Under the pieces are notes generated by a model. The model was not told the DNA's origin. It saw only the letters and a list, made by a program, of their open reading frames with translations, and searched no databases. From assembly GCA_020726505.1 (NCBI GenBank), contig JAHLEZ010000003.1, forward strand, positions 4,154,001 through 4,218,000: 64,000 bases of DNA, written 5' to 3'. The stretch is from Leptodontidium sp. MPI-SDFR-AT-0119. Lineage: Eukaryota > Ascomycota > Leotiomycetes > Helotiales > Leptodontidiaceae. The translations under genes and the position numbers were made by a program. Below, piece after piece: positions 46,323 to 57,679 of this stretch; the stretch's first letter is position 1, and each line of letters begins with the position of its first letter.

Positions 46323-46713
46323 ATGATATTTATTGGTGGGAGAATCGGGGAGGTCAAAAGGTGGTGAAATCACAGCGAGTCTTGGTGAACTGATGAAGAA
46401 TGTCACCGAGCCACTGCTTGAGCTCAGCATTTCAATGAGCGTTTTGTCAGGGCGGCAGCGACACCGGATATCTTCCAGATATGCATAAGGATGGATTTTG
46501 GAGTGAATTATGTTATATGCTCACTAGTCATAGTGCTCTGATGAATTAAATTCTATTGTCCCGGTCCTCTATAGCAAAGGTCACTGTCTTGATTCACTTA
46601 CTAGTTCCCGTTTGGGAAGTCACGCCCCCGAGCGACCTGTTCAACACCCTCGTCTGCAGCGACCCTCCTTTCATCACCAACAACAATCACGCCTCGAACA
46701 ATATTCCACCAGT
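46323..46713. other. Spacer between coiled-coil fragments
   Basis: No coding sequence supported. The last 100 nt are C/A-rich, possibly a leader for the following fragment. Confidence 0.35.
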
Positions 46714-47583
46714 ATGGCAGATCAACAGAGCGACAGCATTGATGCCCTCTTCGCCAAGTATCTACATCAGGGAGAGGACCTGTGCGTCAAGGCGATCGAC
46801 TTTTTCACGGTCACGTACGAGGCGGAAGGCATAACAGCAGAATCCGCCACATGCAAGGCCATTCGCGGTCTGGAGATCCTTTGCAGCAACTTCAAGTACA
46901 CCAATGGCAACCTGGTCAAGTTGCAGGCCAAAGCCAAGCGCCTTCGCGACGAAGCTGACTAGCAGGCACAGAGAGCAAGGAAGATTCTGAGCGGGCGAAA
47001 CAGGAGTGGGAGAAGGAAGCGCAAAGACGACGAAAATCATTGGAGCTGGTGGTAGCAAAGGAGTTAGACGACAAGAAGAAGGCACTGGAGCAAGAGGTTG
47101 ATGCGGTCAAGGCCAGCGTACGACACGACTTGGCAGGGCAGGTTACCGACCAAGAGTGTGTATTGAATGCTCGAATCGAGGAGTACAATGAGAATGTCAA
47201 AGCGATGGAGAAGCAAACGAGCGATGTTGGTTTGGGATGCCGTATTAGTTGCAATGTGCTAATGAGGATGCAGTTATCCAGTATCACCGAGTCCTTGACC
47301 ACACTCGACAGTCAAACTCACAGATCGAAACTCTCACAAAGGCTAACCTCGATCTCGAGAAGCAATTAGCTGATATGCGCCTCCCGGGGGGGAGATCGCC
47401 GAGTTGTGGGCGGCCAAGTCGACGCCCCAGGAACAGTTGGACAAGCTACTGTTGCTAGGTGGAACTTTGGAGGAACTGAATGGAGAAAGAAACAACTTGC
47501 AGACTACCTTGCGAGACCCTAGAGCCCCCCCCGTTGTCTCCTTTGTTCTTTCATTTGTCACTTTAGTGGAGAAAAAGAGCTAG
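46714..47583 (+). pseudogene. Coiled-coil gene with several frame breaks
   Basis: ATG at 46714 (MADQQSDSIDALFAKYL) reads to a TAG at 46960-46962. Coiled coil then resumes in another frame (SERAKQEWEKEAQRRRKSL, DDKKKALEQEVDAVK), again at about 47263 (SQIETLTKANLDLEKQLAD), and again after a G7 run at about 47386-47392 (EIAELWAAKSTPQEQLDKLL), ending TAG at 47581. One more G in the run would fuse the last two parts, and a short intron may explain the break at 47226-47262. The whole resembles one heptad-rich protein of about 280 residues, now broken in at least two places. Function unknown. Confidence 0.45.
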
Positions 47584-47869
47584 AGAGTAATAGCCTTTCT
47601 AACAATATGAGATTCCTCTTCGTGACTTAATAAGTTGAGATTTTGAGATTTTGTAGATGCCTAGATCAAGCTTGTACAGATTCATTGAAAAAAACATATC
47701 TAACATTCCATTCTTAGCAGTTAAAACCACGCAGGCAACGCAATGTTTCATGTACGGTATAAAGAGGTATTTAACAACTCACTAGCCCCTCAACTTCTAT
47801 CCAACAACTTATCCTTCATTTCCCTCCCTTCCCTTCCCTCTACCCTAAACTAACCCAACATCACACCAC

Positions 47870-49849
47870 CTACAACTTCACCCTCCCCCCGTTCAACTCC
47901 ATCCAATCCCCCTCCCCAAACCTAACATACGTCCCGCCCTTCAGCCAAAACAGCTCATCCTCACCCATCTTCGCGGGATCCACACCTTGGCTCCTCACAA
48001 CATGTTTCTGCTGCTTATTCGTACCCGTCAACTCCATCTGTTTAGTCAACCTCAAGAACAGCGGGACCGCAAATTTCGGCAGAGAAGTCTGCACATGGTC
48101 CGCCAAATCTCTCAACACCCTGTCACTCGGCTCCTCAGCCAGAACAAGGGCCACACATCCCGCTCGGCCATCATGGTGAGGCAATTCGACGCCGTAGACA
48201 TTAGCTTCCGTCACAGCTGGATGATTACCCAACGCTTCAGAGACTTCGTTAGTCGATACATTCTCTGATTTCCAACGAAACGTATCGCCAATCCGATCAC
48301 TGAAGAACGTCCTCCCCTCCGCGTCGGAAATAATCATATCCCCCGTCCTAAACCATGCATCTCCCTTCTCGAGAACATCCCGCATGATCTTCCCCTCCGT
48401 AGAGCCCTTATTCCCGAAATACCCCTGGAAGTTCTTCTCGATATCCGCGGGGTCTAATTTATACAGCAATTCCCCAGGTTCGCCTTGATTGACTTTGATA
48501 CAGAGACCTGTTTGGGGGTCACGTTTGGGCTGTTCGGTATCCCAATCTAATTCAACCATGATGGCACCACCGCCGAATATAAGAGATCCGAAGGTCCCGA
48601 TCCGTCCGACTGCGCCTTTGGAGAAATCGTTGCGGCTGTAGTTCCAGCTCGCGGACGTGCTTTCCGTAGCGGTGTAGAACTCGGCGATGGCTTCGATGCC
48701 GAAGCGCTCTTTGAACCGGTTCCAGATGTCGGGGCGGAGACCGTTGCCGAATGCGAGACGGACTTTGTTCTTTCTGTCGAGATTTTCGCCTGTGATCGGG
48801 TCGATCTGGGGAGGTGCAGAGAGGAGGTATCGACAGGTTTCGCCGACGTATTGGATTGTTGTTGCGTTTGTAGAGCGGACTTCTTGCCAGAAGGATTTGG
48901 TGGAGAATTTCTTGCCGAGAGAGAACGTCGCGCCTGCTGTTACGGAGGTGCAGAAGCCAAGAACGCTGGCGGAGGAGTGGTAGAGTGGCATGCTCTGTGT
49001 TATGTTAGATGAGGATGCGAGTGAGGGGTGTGGACTTACGGTGTAGAAGACGTCGTTCTTGGTGAATGACATCCATCCGGGGACGAGACCACTTCCAACT
49101 ATTATCTTGCGCCAACTAACGATTGCTCCTTTGGGAAGACCGGTAGTTCCGCTTGTGAAGATGACGATAGCTAGGTTCTGGATCTTATCCTCGCTTCTTG
49201 CAGAGTCGGGTTCCCGTTTTGCTTCCATGGTTGCGATCCTAGCTTCGATTTCAGGTGTAAACACCTCGAAGCGAATTTGTGAGAGCTCATCTCGGACTTC
49301 TTGACTGACATTCTCGCTGACTTGAGGATCGACCAGTACCAGGTTGGCCTTAGCCACCCGAATACAATGTGCCAAAGCCTTCCCGCTGAGATTGTAGTTG
49401 ATGAACGCCGGCTTAGCACCAATGGCCCACAAGCCCAACCAGACGAAGATGAATTTATCCGAGTTCATGAAATCCATAGCCACGATCTCCTTGGGTTTGA
49501 TGCCATGGACTGTCTTCAGCCATTGCCCGTACTTCAGTGCCGTATCGTAGACTTCCTTGTATGTCCACGATCGCCCTTCGAAGATGAGAAGGGGGTGATT
49601 GGCTTGCTTGCCCAAGGCGTGAGCTTCGAGCAGGTAGAATGTGCTCAGTCTGTCCTTCTTTTCCCGGATCGCTCCTCGGATTTGAGCTCCTACTGCACTG
49701 CCTAGCAATCTCCAGTCGTAGCTCAAGCCGGTTCTAGCATTGATGTACCCCAGACCTGCCAGGGCAGCTGGAGCTGCGAGAGCCAAAGGGACTGGACATT
49801 GATTGTCAGTAAAACTCCATATCGAAAGGGCATCTGTCAAACCTGGCAT
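47870..49849 (-). CDS. FAT1: FAT1-type very-long-chain acyl-CoA synthetase / fatty acid transporter
   Basis: Three exons: 49849-49843 (7 nt), 49791-49040 and 48994-47870, giving 627 residues. Both introns (51 and 45 nt) are multiples of three without stops, so the unspliced frame also stays open. They are called because splicing gives MPVPLALAAPAALAG and FYTSMPLYHSSAS, the usual family sequences. Adenylate-forming marks: P-loop FTSGTTGLPKGA, YHSSASVLG, GNGLRPDIW, RTGDMI and the FATP-specific DRIGDTFRWKSENVSTNEV. The enzyme activates very long chain fatty acids with ATP and CoA and drives their uptake, at the plasma membrane, ER, lipid droplets or peroxisomes. The N-terminal hydrophobic stretch fits membrane association. 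No clear PTS1 at the C-terminus (GGRVKL ends in -VKL, which is only PTS1-like). Confidence 0.92.
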   Translation of the reverse strand: MPGLTDALSIWSFTDNQCPVPLALAAPAALAGLGYINARTGLSYDWRLLGSAVGAQIRGAIREKKDRLSTFYLLEAHALGKQANHPLLIFEGRSWTYKEVYDTALKYGQWLKTVHGIKPKEIVAMDFMNSDKFIFVWLGLWAIGAKPAFINYNLSGKALAHCIRVAKANLVLVDPQVSENVSQEVRDELSQIRFEVFTPEIEARIATMEAKREPDSARSEDKIQNLAIVIFTSGTTGLPKGAIVSWRKIIVGSGLVPGWMSFTKNDVFYTVSPHPSLASSSNITQSMPLYHSSASVLGFCTSVTAGATFSLGKKFSTKSFWQEVRSTNATTIQYVGETCRYLLSAPPQIDPITGENLDRKNKVRLAFGNGLRPDIWNRFKERFGIEAIAEFYTATESTSASWNYSRNDFSKGAVGRIGTFGSLIFGGGAIMVELDWDTEQPKRDPQTGLCIKVNQGEPGELLYKLDPADIEKNFQGYFGNKGSTEGKIMRDVLEKGDAWFRTGDMIISDAEGRTFFSDRIGDTFRWKSENVSTNEVSEALGNHPAVTEANVYGVELPHHDGRAGCVALVLAEEPSDRVLRDLADHVQTSLPKFAVPLFLRLTKQMELTGTNKQQKHVVRSQGVDPAKMGEDELFWLKGGTYVRFGEGDWMELNGGRVKL

Positions 49850-50904
49850 GATGACGCTTATTGTCTCGTTATCTTCGGAAATGCTTCTTGGGACTGCGTC
49901 GTGGGTATGGCAGGGTGAAGGAGAGGACGTCAGAGGTATTGCTCCTTGCTATCTCTTCACCTGCAAAGACTGGAGAAGTTCACGACAACAAAGGGAAGGA
50001 GAGATTAAAGGAGAGAGATAATGAGAAGACGAAGATGACTGCGCGTCAAGGCCATGCATGTATGGTCAATACTAGGTCAGATAGATAGATCTACCTCCCC
50101 ATCCCTCCCATCCCTCTCCGTGGCATAAGCTGATGGTTGATGTGAGGCGTGCCTCGGCTCAGATGCAAGGACAATCCCTAAGGGGGTGTCAAGACGCGAA
50201 GTGGCACTAACTCCACATTATTATTCGCTAACGGCCCGGAGAACGGGGAGTCGGGCTAGGAATATTCGCGGGGTAATTGATTGATGGCCTGGCTTGGGGG
50301 GCTTGGGTCAATATTGATGTCTAAAAGGGGTAATCTCGAAGTTGCCGAGTGAGGAGGGGAGGGTTCTTGAATTTAGCTTTTCCGACGACATCTACCTACC
50401 TACCTGGTAGGTACCGAGAGATTATAATGAAAAGCACACGTGTTTCATTAATCTGTCTGATGATGTTATGCTTTCTACTATGACGGAGTGGCTGCGGATC
50501 TGATCGACAAATGTGCAGAGAGAGACACGGGAGAAGGAAGCGAAGGGGAGGAAGTCTTGCGAACAGGATGGATCATGCAGTAGGTCATGAAGCAGGATCT
50601 CAAGGATCCTATCATTTGAATCCTATGGCTGTTTCACACGAATTCCATCTTGCCTCTATTTCCATTCTATCGCTTTTTGGAAAGGATTTCCTCTCCATTC
50701 CGTTGCTATTCGAGTTTGATGTGCAGCCACCCTTAAAGGCTACCCAGCGGCCTAAGAAGACGAGGCTGGGCCGCAGCCTTCCCCTAAACCTGCCCCACAG
50801 CTTCCCGGTCGCGAACCATCGGCCCCCGGAAACTCCGCGTCTCCCTACCATCTCAAAATATTGATATCTGGCACCAAACACATGCGACAATCAACAACTC
50901 CACC
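49850..50904. other. Divergent intergenic region
   Basis: Promoter region shared by FAT1 and GPI17, transcribed in opposite directions. It contains a 17-bp palindrome TACCTACCTGGTAGGTA at about 50397-50413. No further gene supported. Confidence 0.5.
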
Positions 50905-52567
50905 ATGCCGACATCATCACAAGCTCCTATCGCGACCAAAGCTGGAGCTCGAGGTGATAGGAAGAATGGAACTCCCAAATCCGACGAGGCGCCTGCCAAT
51001 GCCGTGAGCATCGCGTCGAAGAAGCAAGCGCCCCCTGAATCGCAGGAGAGCATAAGGCTACGGACTTGGGTCATTGTGTCATTCTGGGCTACGATTATAT
51101 TTGTTGGTCTGCCAATATGGTGGAAAACGACTACGATACACAGGGAAAATCTACCGTTGGATCAGATGATGGATTGGGCAGATGGGAGGGTACAGATTCA
51201 AGCTTCACTGCGCATCAACTCAATTCTGACCTCTATAGGCTTGTCGACCAGTTTTCCCATTACGCATATCAATAGAAGCGGATTCCTTACAAGATCATGA
51301 AGCTCAGCATCTTTTGCGAACGACACAACATGCGCTGGACGATTTGAATGATTTCTCGGCGCATCATCTTCGCCTTCAACTCTCACCACCCACAAACACT
51401 TCAGTTGAAACTACTGGAGTGTCCGCTGGTTCAGACGAGGAGGTAGCTTTGACTATCAGACTTCTTCCTGGAGCAACTACAGAGGCAGATCTACAATCCT
51501 ATGCTCCAATCCTCGATATCCAATATACACCGAATCAAGTACCATCAAGTTCTTCCTCTTCTTCGTCACTAGGGAACTACATTGCGAATACATTGAGAGG
51601 ACTATTCGCGGAGGAGCAAGCAATGATTGCATACCTATTATCTACAAGTTCTGCTCCGCCAGAGCGGAGTCCCAAGGCATTGGCTCCAGAAGTGGCAGAA
51701 TCTCTAGCGAAATGGACTACGAGATCCATGAAGTACTCCCGGACATACCATCTTACATTCTCACTCTTTACGCCTACCGCGGTCCCCTCATCTTGGGACA
51801 TTGAGGCAGCATTGGAAGAGCACATGAAGCCATTGCTAGAGAGCTTCTCGGCGATCAGCAACTTCACAATCGACACGCAAGTCCAACTTTATGCCACTCC
51901 AGGCGTCGGTGGAAATGTTCTCAAGAAAGAAGATCTCAGCGGGTTCATCAACGCCGCTGAATGGCCTCTAAGTCCCAGCATTGGTGGAGCCCCAACAGTC
52001 AACTTTATCGTCTACGTAGGAGACATGGAAGTCGAAGGCGGAGGCAAGAGCTGGCTGATTCCACAATGGGGAGGAGTAGTCATCCAATCTGACATTTCAG
52101 ATCTCCGACCTGCCATGTTGATCTTCTCCAACCAACTCATGTCACTCCTCGGAGCTCCAGAGACAGGATCTCTTCCCCTCCGTCTAATGACTCTCGTCCG
52201 CGTTCGCAGCGCCGGTCTCCTTCTAAAGGCCAGCGGGACAATGGGCAGTCTCGCACGTCTCACGCTCGCACTACCCAGTATCAGTATCCCCCGCAGCGTC
52301 GCAGACGGCGTATACACCACCATCGAACACCTCCGGAAAGCATGTGACGGTCTAGGTGGGAAGGAAGGGCTGGAGAACGCCAGGATTGGAGAAGAAGCAG
52401 CCGAGAAAGCTTTTTTTGAGAAGAGTATGGTTGGACAGGTGTATTTCCCTGACGAGCATAAAGTGGCCGTCTACCTGCCACTGTTGGGACCCGTGGCTGT
52501 CCCGCTTGTGATGGGTGCTGTGAAGGAGTTCAAAGCGTGGAATAAACGGAGGAGAGGTGTAAGATGA
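50905..52567 (+). CDS. GPI17: GPI transamidase subunit PIG-S
   Basis: Two exons, 50905-51189 and 51239-52567, with a 49-nt intron (GTACAG...TAG), giving 537 residues. A disordered N-terminus is followed by one membrane segment (WVIVSFWATIIFVGLPIWW, about residues 54-72). Then comes the PIG-S signature stretch across the splice site (LPLDQMMDWADGR to ACRPVFPLRISI). A second hydrophobic segment near the C-terminus (YLPLLGPVAVPLVMG) is followed by a basic cytosolic tail. PIG-S/Gpi17 is a non-catalytic subunit of the ER complex that attaches GPI anchors to proteins. The large lumenal domain and two-TM topology fit the family, and the length is normal. The GPI-anchored protein at 56.3 kb would be a client in general terms only. 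Confidence 0.92.
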
Positions 52568-53050
52568 TATCCTGGTCGAGAAATGAATATTTACGTTCTG
52601 TTTATCGCTCTGGTTGTGCATTGTTTGGATGCGTGGGTTGGTGGTCCTGCTGTTAGTTCTGGTTCTGGCAAGTGCCTTAGCACAACTTCTCTTTGGGCTC
52701 TAATTCGTACGAATGGTCAGAGAGCAGTGATCTTATTCGTGTGATTCTCCCGTCGTCGCGGTCAAATGCTCGCAAGAGCCCTTCCGCTGGAGATGTAGTC
52801 AGGATAGCGCGGCTAGCGAGGCTGTCAACAACGTCCCAGCGACGTGCTCAATGCCTGAGTTCTGTTCGGTGCTTGGATTGTTAAAGTCCGAATTATTCTC
52901 AGTGCTTGGCTTTTGTTCAATATCGGTAGTCTTTTCGGTGACTCAAATGTCGCCAGTATCCAGGAGATTCCGAATTTCTGGACAATTTTCGGTACTTAGT
53001 TATGTGGTAGCCGCGAAAGCCCAGGACTAGAGAGCACATATGAATTTGGC
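52568..53050. other. Intergenic region
   Basis: No gene supported on either strand. Confidence 0.4.
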
Positions 53051-53336
53051 ATGTCCAGGCTATTTCGAAGAACTCGAAGATGGCGTCCTACAATCTTTCA
53101 ACTCAAAACCCTTCCCCGACTAACACCTTCCATGTCCTACGCCGAAGTCGGTCAACCCAAATCTCCAACACCCGCTTATGAACCCCTCGCACAAGTACGT
53201 GCCGCGGCCTAACGCATCAATGCATCAACCTTTAAATCCACCACGCAGACATGCTGAATAACGACAGGCACGGCATCCGCCTCATACGGCCATTCTCCCC
53301 AATCAAGGCATCACAACCTGCATCGCCAAGGCCTGA
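53051..53336 (+). CDS. Candidate small basic protein
   Basis: ATG at 53051 starts an Arg-rich frame (MSRLFRRTRRWRPTIFQLK, then PSMSYAEVGQPKSPTP) reaching a GTACGT donor at 53195. A 73-nt intron to the CAG at 53267 joins it in frame to ARHPPHTAILPNQ, ending TGA at 53336, 70 residues in all. Without splicing it stops after 54 residues. The Arg-rich, Phe/Trp-containing start could be a mitochondrial presequence. No family recognised, and the codon pattern is the main support. Confidence 0.3.
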
Positions 53337-53766
53337 AGCGAAGTCCGCATTCCCGATTACTGATCACGACCGCGCACAATTCCTAAATAGTGGAAAGTAA
53401 ATAGCTGACAAATGGGTTTGGCGATGTCTTCTTTTGGGAGCGAGCATGTTTGTTGGCTCAGAATGTATCGAGTTGTGTACGTAAGTCGGATCTTTGAGGG
53501 GGTTATGGCTTTGTGATAGTGTAGCTTGCAGGTCTTGGACGGTGGGAGAAGGAGGACGAGATCTGTTGGGAGTGGACAGGGTTGGGAGAGGGAAGTATAT
53601 ATTGAGGGGGACGCTGGTGAGTGAGGTTCCGTATCTGTACTTCTACTTCATTACCTTGAGGAGATTCGCTTTTCAATACTCTGCTATTTTTCCACTGGAT
53701 TTTCTATTCTCCTTCTTATCAACCAGTATTTTCACTTCCAAAACTCCACCGCCAAACACAACCACC
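53337..53766. other. Intergenic / promoter of the reductase gene
   Basis: A plus-strand frame here runs into the first exon and intron of the reductase by chance. CT-rich leader before 53767. Nothing else supported. Confidence 0.4.
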
Positions 53767-54981
53767 ATGGCAGGAGAACTCATCTTCGTACGTCCCCTCC
53801 TCTCCCTCTACCTATTCTATCTTAACACTAACACCGCCCAGATTACAGGCGCAACAGGTTTCGTCGGATTCGCCGTCCTAACCAAAGCTCTCCAAGCCGG
53901 CTACAAAGTGTGCATCTCAGTGCGCAAAGCAGCTCAAATCGAGACTCTCAAATCACATGTCCTCATTGCTCCATTCGTTGAGAAAGGCGTTGTTGAGTTT
54001 GTTGTCGTGCCGGATATCACTATCAAGGGAGCTTTTGATGAGGCGTTGAAAGATGTAGTTGGGGTTTTGCATATCGCTAGTCCTTTGCCTGCGCCTGTAC
54101 GTATTTCCATCATCATTATCCATTCCGATTCAAACGACCTGGGGAGAACTGTGTATTTTGTCTGTAGAGGAGAGGTCAGGAGACGAGATGAGATGAGAGA
54201 ATCATACTAACAACCATCCCAGACCGAAGACCCAGAAAAAGACATCATCCTCCCAGCCCTCAACGGCACAACCTCAATCCTCAACTCCGCTCTCCTCCAC
54301 CCCACCATCACCCGCGTCGTAATAACCTCCTCAGTCGTAGCCCTCATGGACGCACCCGCCCTAATGGTAGGGGACCCATCAACAATCTACACCCCCCTCA
54401 CCCGCCGCAACCCGCTCCCCTCCGCCCCCTGGGGCACCGCAGCAGAGGCCTACTTCAACTCCAAAGCCCTCTCCCTTCACGCCACAGACACCTTCATCAA
54501 CACCTCCTCCCCTCATTTCACAATCGTAAACATCATGCCCGGTTTCGTGATCGGTCGCTCCGAACTCATCACCCGCTCGGAAGAGCTACTGAAAAGCACC
54601 AACGCAGTCCCACTTTCTATCGTCCTCGGCGTTAAGAATGAGGGCAAGAAACCGGCTATGATTACGCATATTGACGATGTAGCGCGAGCGCATGTTGGGG
54701 CCTTGGATACAGAGAAGGTGGTGGGGAACAGAGGGTTTTTGCTGCAGAGTGATGTTGGGGGGAAAGTTGTTTTTGAAGATGCGCTGCTGGTTGCGAGGGA
54801 GAAGTTTGCGGATGCGGTGGAGGAGGGCATCTTGCCGCTTGGTGGGACTACGGGGAATGCGTACCAGATTGTGGATTCGAGTGCTACGGAGGAGGTATTT
54901 GGGAAGTTGAAGAGTTATAGGGAGGCGGTTGAGAGTGTGTTGGGGCAGTTTGTGGAGTTGAAGAGGAGGGAGCTTGTTTAG
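53767..54981 (+). CDS. Extended SDR reductase (dihydroflavonol reductase-like)
   Basis: Three exons: 53767-53787 (21 nt), 53842-54096 and 54223-54981, giving 344 residues. The Rossmann motif ITGATGFVGFAV straddles the first splice junction region (residues about 8-19). VGVLHIASPLP and VVITSSVVAL give the conserved Ser region, and Y-x3-K is in EAYFNSKALS. This NAD(P)-binding class includes dihydroflavonol 4-reductases, cinnamoyl-CoA reductases and the fungal ketoreductase GRE2 group, which reduce carbonyls. MITHIDDVARAHVGAL is the typical later block. No signal peptide, so cytosolic. Exon 3 is strikingly C-rich at its start and G-rich at its end. Exact substrate unknown. Confidence 0.88.
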
Positions 54982-56326
54982 GCACGAGTTGAGGACATTA
55001 GCATAGCGAGATTGGTCAACACAGGGAGGCATGCGGTCAATGAGACACATCATTTGGGTTTACAACGCAGAAGTCAATCATTGGGCAATATATTGCGTTC
55101 ATATCACTCCCATCTCTCTGTATTGCTTCTCAAACCAGTGTTTGCTTGCTCAATCTGATGTGGCGTTTTAAATGCGGGATTCCGGGTTGCCATCTAGGTC
55201 CACGCGGAGTCCAACTCCATAGCCTTCGAATCCTTTACTCGGCTTCCGATGGATCGAAATATTTGGAGGAATACTGCTGTATATTTGGTCTTCGCCATAC
55301 TCAGCCAATTCTTGAGGCTTCACGCCCAAGCATCTCACTGATAAGCCCAACAATTCAGCAACCATGGGATCCCTCCCTCAGTCGAGGCATCGGCGTCTCA
55401 AAGACCTATTTCGTTTCGTATTCCTCACTATCAAAAACCCCCGTCCCTTCTCATCGACCGCCTCCGAAGCTCCCCAGCCTGCCTCTGCCAGGATGAGTCT
55501 CAAAGAATAAACCCCACCCAATTTAGGTGAGAAATATTCCCCATCCATAGCTAGATACCCTTACTTTTGAATTTTGTTTTCCTGTCTATTCCTCAAGAAG
55601 AAGCTCGATCCTGGTGCGGGGATCTTGGACGTAGTGTTAGCGGGCGTCTACTTAACATCAGTTGGACGGAGGAGGTGGAGAAAGAACCCAGTCTAGGCGC
55701 TTGATTAAGCGAGAAGTAGATTCTGAGTAATGATAAATTTTGAACGTGCGGAATAGTTTTTACATAATTTCTTTTCGTTAGTGCAAGGCCGAAGGTGTGC
55801 CACGTAGATCTAGCATAGCCTTGGCGAAGGAACCAGCTGCGCTTCAGCCTCCACCTTTCTTTGAGGTTGATATTTTGAGACTCATACCTCGGACCAATCA
55901 ATTCCAAATTTGTTATGCAAGCGACAAACCGTCCTGGAAAGATCCGTACGCTTGGTGCCGTCAATTTTCGAGATCCAATCAGAGGTTTAGGGCAGAGACA
56001 TAAAGGCTTGACCCTATCAAGCCCTGTCCAATCTTGAAGTTGTAATTCGTAAAGCGTCACATTCGCGAGCACCCATTCCTCAACTGTACAGTACCCCCAA
56101 GAACATCGCGATATTTTGAGACAAATCTCAGTCGGATGATGCCGTTTGGCGTCAAAATGTATTTGGGGTAGCGCGCGACGATGGAGAATGCAGCTGAAAG
56201 ATATTATGGAGCCTATATATTCCGCCTGTCACTTTTGATCCCGGTTTTTCTTGTCCGCACCTCCTTAAGGTTTGACAACGCGGACATTCACTTTGGAACG
56301 GTTAGATGATCTTAAACGCAATCAAA
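54982..56326. other. Intergenic region
   Basis: No gene firmly supported. A minus-strand frame at 55365-55168 (QELAEYGEDQIYSS, SKGFEGYGVGLRVDLDG) reads codon-like but has no supported upstream exon; it may be a relic. Confidence 0.35.
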
Positions 56327-57056
56327 ATGCGCACCACTTTTATCCTCATTACACTGCTATTCTCGATTTCTGCGTCATCTCAGGATCTAGCAACTGTGAC
56401 AATCGATTTCAGCAAAGTTCTAGGACCCGAAGTGACGGCATGCCCCGTGTTGGATGCGGCATCTGTATCGTATGTAACACCACAACTCCCAAAAGATTTA
56501 AATAATGACCAATAAAATTCCTAGTGCATTGAATTCGTGTGAGGATGAGCATTACAGCAGCGTATTCAAGAAATGTTTAGTCGCCGCCTGTGGTAAACCG
56601 ACGTGTTCTTGGTACAAGACAGTGGCGAAGTGAGTTTTTTTAGGCGAAAAGAAAGGCTCCTGCTAAAACCAAACTAGGAGCTGCTTGAATTCCTTTTGTC
56701 CCGATCAATCGGTGGCTTGGTCTGGCTGGATGTCATCCGAATGCTCAATTACCGGCTCACATACGCCTTACTCGCGGGTGTTGACGAATGATGGTACGAC
56801 TTCGGAGGGTAATATTCCTGTGACAACATCGGTGACGGAGGCTACGGCTACCACTACAACAGCAGCAACAGAATCTATCCTGGCGATTTCTACGTCTACC
56901 ACTATAACAGCAGCTACAGAATCTATCCTGGCGACTTCTACGTCTACAACTCAAGGTAGTTCGTCTTCTACTGCTGGTGCCGAAGCTGGTGTACATGTTG
57001 GTGGACTCGGGGCTGTTCTTGCTGGAGGTTTTGGTATTTTGGCTGCATTAATGTGA
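56327..57056 (+). CDS. Secreted 8-cysteine GPI-anchored protein
   Basis: Three exons: 56327-56469, 56525-56629 and 56678-57056, giving 208 residues. An in-frame ATG at 56306 would add seven residues, but the one at 56327 gives a clean signal peptide (MRTTFILITLLFSISASSQ). The mature N-terminal part has eight Cys (ACPVL, SCEDE, FKKCLVAACGKPTC, SCLNSFCP, SSECS), placed like a small disulfide domain. The CxC of canonical CFEM is missing, so it is CFEM-like at best. A Thr/Ser-rich stalk contains a tandem 16-residue repeat (TAATESILAISTSTT twice), suited to O-glycosylation. The C-terminal hydrophobic tail (GAVLAGGFGILAALM) behind Gly/Ala/Ser sites fits a GPI-anchor signal. Probably at the cell wall or surface. 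Confidence 0.82.
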
Positions 57057-57679
57057 GGTCTTGGACCTCTGAACTGAGTCCTGGCGCTGGTCAAGAGATT
57101 GAGAGTGTAGCATACAGAAACCAACATTTGGCTCACCTGTAGGGTATAAACTCACGGTCTGACAACTTACAAACAAAATAATTCACCGAGACCAACCACG
57201 TTCCATGGAGATTTAACTGACGGAACTATTGAAAAAAGCACCTGGACTTTCTAGGATCTTGCCTAGGTAATTGATTTCGGGAACTGTGGCTGCACCATCT
57301 ATGATCAATTATATTGTTGGCTTTAGCTACACTCCAGACCTCCTGAAATCGATTTCTTGACTGACACAGATACCACACTATGTTTTGAAGAAATACAAAT
57401 AAGTTGTACGTTCTAGATTGTCTATAAATGATAGGAGGTGGAGAATACCCCAAAGACGTGAGGATCACACAGTAAGATAGTTGCCCTCGTGACGTTTCTC
57501 GACCAGTACAAACCGCAAGGCTTTTCTCCACCATCTCTATTAAACATTAACTACCCCCCACATACCATAACTAATATTGAAGGGTTATCGTGGAAGGTTC
57601 CTATTTCATGCTCGATGGATGATATGGCTTCTGTCCTCCAACACTGCTTCATTTCCTGAAGAGCCTTCTTCATCTCGCT
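57057..57679. other. Intergenic region
   Basis: No gene supported. Confidence 0.4.

Noticed and set aside
55593..56072. A 159-codon minus-strand frame
   Set aside because: Composition is erratic with no recognisable motif, and no ATG or leader fits; likely chance.
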